From assembly GCA_910588955.1 (NCBI GenBank), contig CAJURQ010000004.1, positions 124,001 through 188,000 of the forward strand: 64,000 nt of DNA, given 5' to 3'. The notes beneath the pieces are model-generated. The model had not been told where the DNA came from. It searched no databases and saw nothing but the letters and a program-made list of their open reading frames with translations. Positions 63,205 through 64,000 of this stretch are shown here, piece by piece. Both the position numbers and the translations under genes were made by a program. The first letter of the stretch is position 1. Every line of letters begins with the position of its first letter. Origin of the DNA: an uncultured Lachnospiraceae bacterium (GTDB lineage Bacteria > Bacillota > Clostridia > Lachnospirales > Lachnospiraceae).

Positions 63205-64000
63205 ATGACAGATGAAATTTTATCTTTGCAACAAAAAATTAAAAGTCTCCAAAATGAAAATCAGTATCTAAAATCCCTGCTCGATCAAGCGGGGATTTCT
63301 TATCATGTGCCTGACGAAACGAAAAGTATGGCTTTATTTGAACCCGATCAGGGGGCGAGGATCATCCCCAGAGAGATTACCGATCATGATGCTAATCTGT
63401 TTTTCAGTATGTTCTGGGGGCGCACGGATGTGTATGCCAAACGCACCGTCAAAAAATCCACCGGAGAAGCCAATTATTATACACAGTGTTATAATTTTTG
63501 GAAGTCGGGCTGTCCAAGAATGAACGGCGGTAAGATCAGATGTCAGGATTGTAAAAGACAGGCATATAAAAAGCTGGAGAAGCAGCAGATTATGGCACAT
63601 TTAAAAGGTGTATCGGAAGATGCGACAGATGTAATAGGCGTTTATCCGCTGTTGGAGGATGATACATGCAGATTCCTGGTATTTGATTTTGACAACCATG
63701 AAAAGAAAGCAGCAAAATGCGATTTTGCTAATACGGATGATACTTGGAAAGAAGAAGTAGACTCTCTGCGTGAAATCTGTGTCATTAATGGAATAGACCC
63801 TCTGGTGGAGCGGTCGAGATCAGGACGCGGCGCGCATCTGTGGATCTTTTTTCAGAAGAAAGCAGAGGCTTCTCTGGTCAGAAAATTTGGGGATGCTCTG
63901 TTGAGAAAAGGGGCAGAGTCTGTCAATATGAAATCCTTTCGCTTTTATGACAGAATGCTGCCGATGCAGGATCATCTTTCGCCGGGCGGTGTCGGAAACT
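63205..64000 (+). CDS. TOTE-type archaeo-eukaryotic primase protein (partial)
   Basis: The first 265 residues are present and the frame stays open at the window end. N-terminal coiled coil (SLQQKIKSLQNENQYLKSLL), an HHD-like segment, a Cys4 zinc motif at 95, 103, 113 and 116, then a primase core with FDFD (Asp161, Asp163) and SGRGAHLWIFF (His211), the polymerase Asp-x-Asp and the SxH motifs of AEP enzymes. TOTE conflict proteins carry a helicase and often nuclease or REase domains further on; these are out of view. GAGGAG precedes the start. Confidence 0.85.
   Translation, partial: MTDEILSLQQKIKSLQNENQYLKSLLDQAGISYHVPDETKSMALFEPDQGARIIPREITDHDANLFFSMFWGRTDVYAKRTVKKSTGEANYYTQCYNFWKSGCPRMNGGKIRCQDCKRQAYKKLEKQQIMAHLKGVSEDATDVIGVYPLLEDDTCRFLVFDFDNHEKKAAKCDFANTDDTWKEEVDSLREICVINGIDPLVERSRSGRGAHLWIFFQKKAEASLVRKFGDALLRKGAESVNMKSFRFYDRMLPMQDHLSPGGVGN

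Noticed and set aside
1..64000. tRNA, rRNA or CRISPR array
   Set aside because: No cloverleaf pattern with a conserved T-loop, no rRNA-like stretch and no regularly spaced direct repeats were found by eye.

Overview
The window looks like a chromosomal segment of a spore-forming, motile Clostridia bacterium, most likely a Lachnospiraceae member. The grounds are: strong AGGAGG-type ribosome sites with frequent GTG/TTG starts, clostridial sporulation proteins (SpoIID-like, SpoIIQ-like, SipL-like), a chemoreceptor and a diguanylate cyclase, LarE/B/C, and many small lipoproteins with clostridial relatives. Family names come from reading the protein sequences; no database search was run.

Layout. 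0-10 kb: tail of glycogen phosphorylase, a giant TPR protein with a J-like N-terminus beside an HscC-type Hsp70, hflX, an aconitase-family hydratase and a LamG-like membrane protein. 10-18 kb: an EF-hand-like protein, a SpoIID-like/SpoIIQ-like pair whose catalytic residues look replaced, an amidohydrolase, a GH9-like lipoprotein that also lacks catalytic residues, a MITE-like palindromic element, plsC and a PrcB-like lipoprotein. 18-31 kb: a hipBA-type toxin-antitoxin operon with hipA split in two frames and repeated operator-like palindromes, running straight into pyrC; then an accessory block (HAD hydrolase, flavin-type oxidase, Rpn-type nuclease, XRE regulator, isochorismatase-like hydrolase, GNAT, EamA, Ogt), pyrK-pyrD, a rifamycin ADP-ribosyltransferase and a SipL-like spore protein. 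30-44 kb: fused spermidine synthase, GH42 beta-galactosidase, ispE-gntR with GntR-type operators, murI, a trigger-factor-like lipoprotein, asnS, an NlpC/P60 hydrolase and a radical SAM protein.

44-51.6 kb is one tight operon: larE-larB-larC (nickel-pincer cofactor synthesis) followed by a peptide/nickel-type ABC importer with a binding protein, one ATPase and two permeases. It is preceded by a promoter and a structured leader with mutually exclusive hairpins. Lactate racemase itself (larA) is not in the window. 51.6-56.7 kb carries a chemoreceptor, a diguanylate cyclase, a 59-residue membrane protein and a DapB-like dehydrogenase. 57-60.7 kb holds a membrane-anchored XRE regulator with a Bce-type ABC transporter.

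The right end (60.7-64 kb) reads as a conflict island, partly more AT-rich by eye: a CPBP protease, a three-gene operon of a DUF3990/ADP-ribosyltransferase-like protein, an unknown 138-residue protein and a NADAR-family protein, then the start of an archaeo-eukaryotic primase of the TOTE conflict-system type that runs off the window. The ART-unknown-NADAR operon is the best candidate for a little-described system: a putative ADP-ribosylation toxin with a reversing enzyme. Also notable are two divergent copies of a dispersed repeat (26.6 and 34.3 kb), each lying in an intergenic gap.
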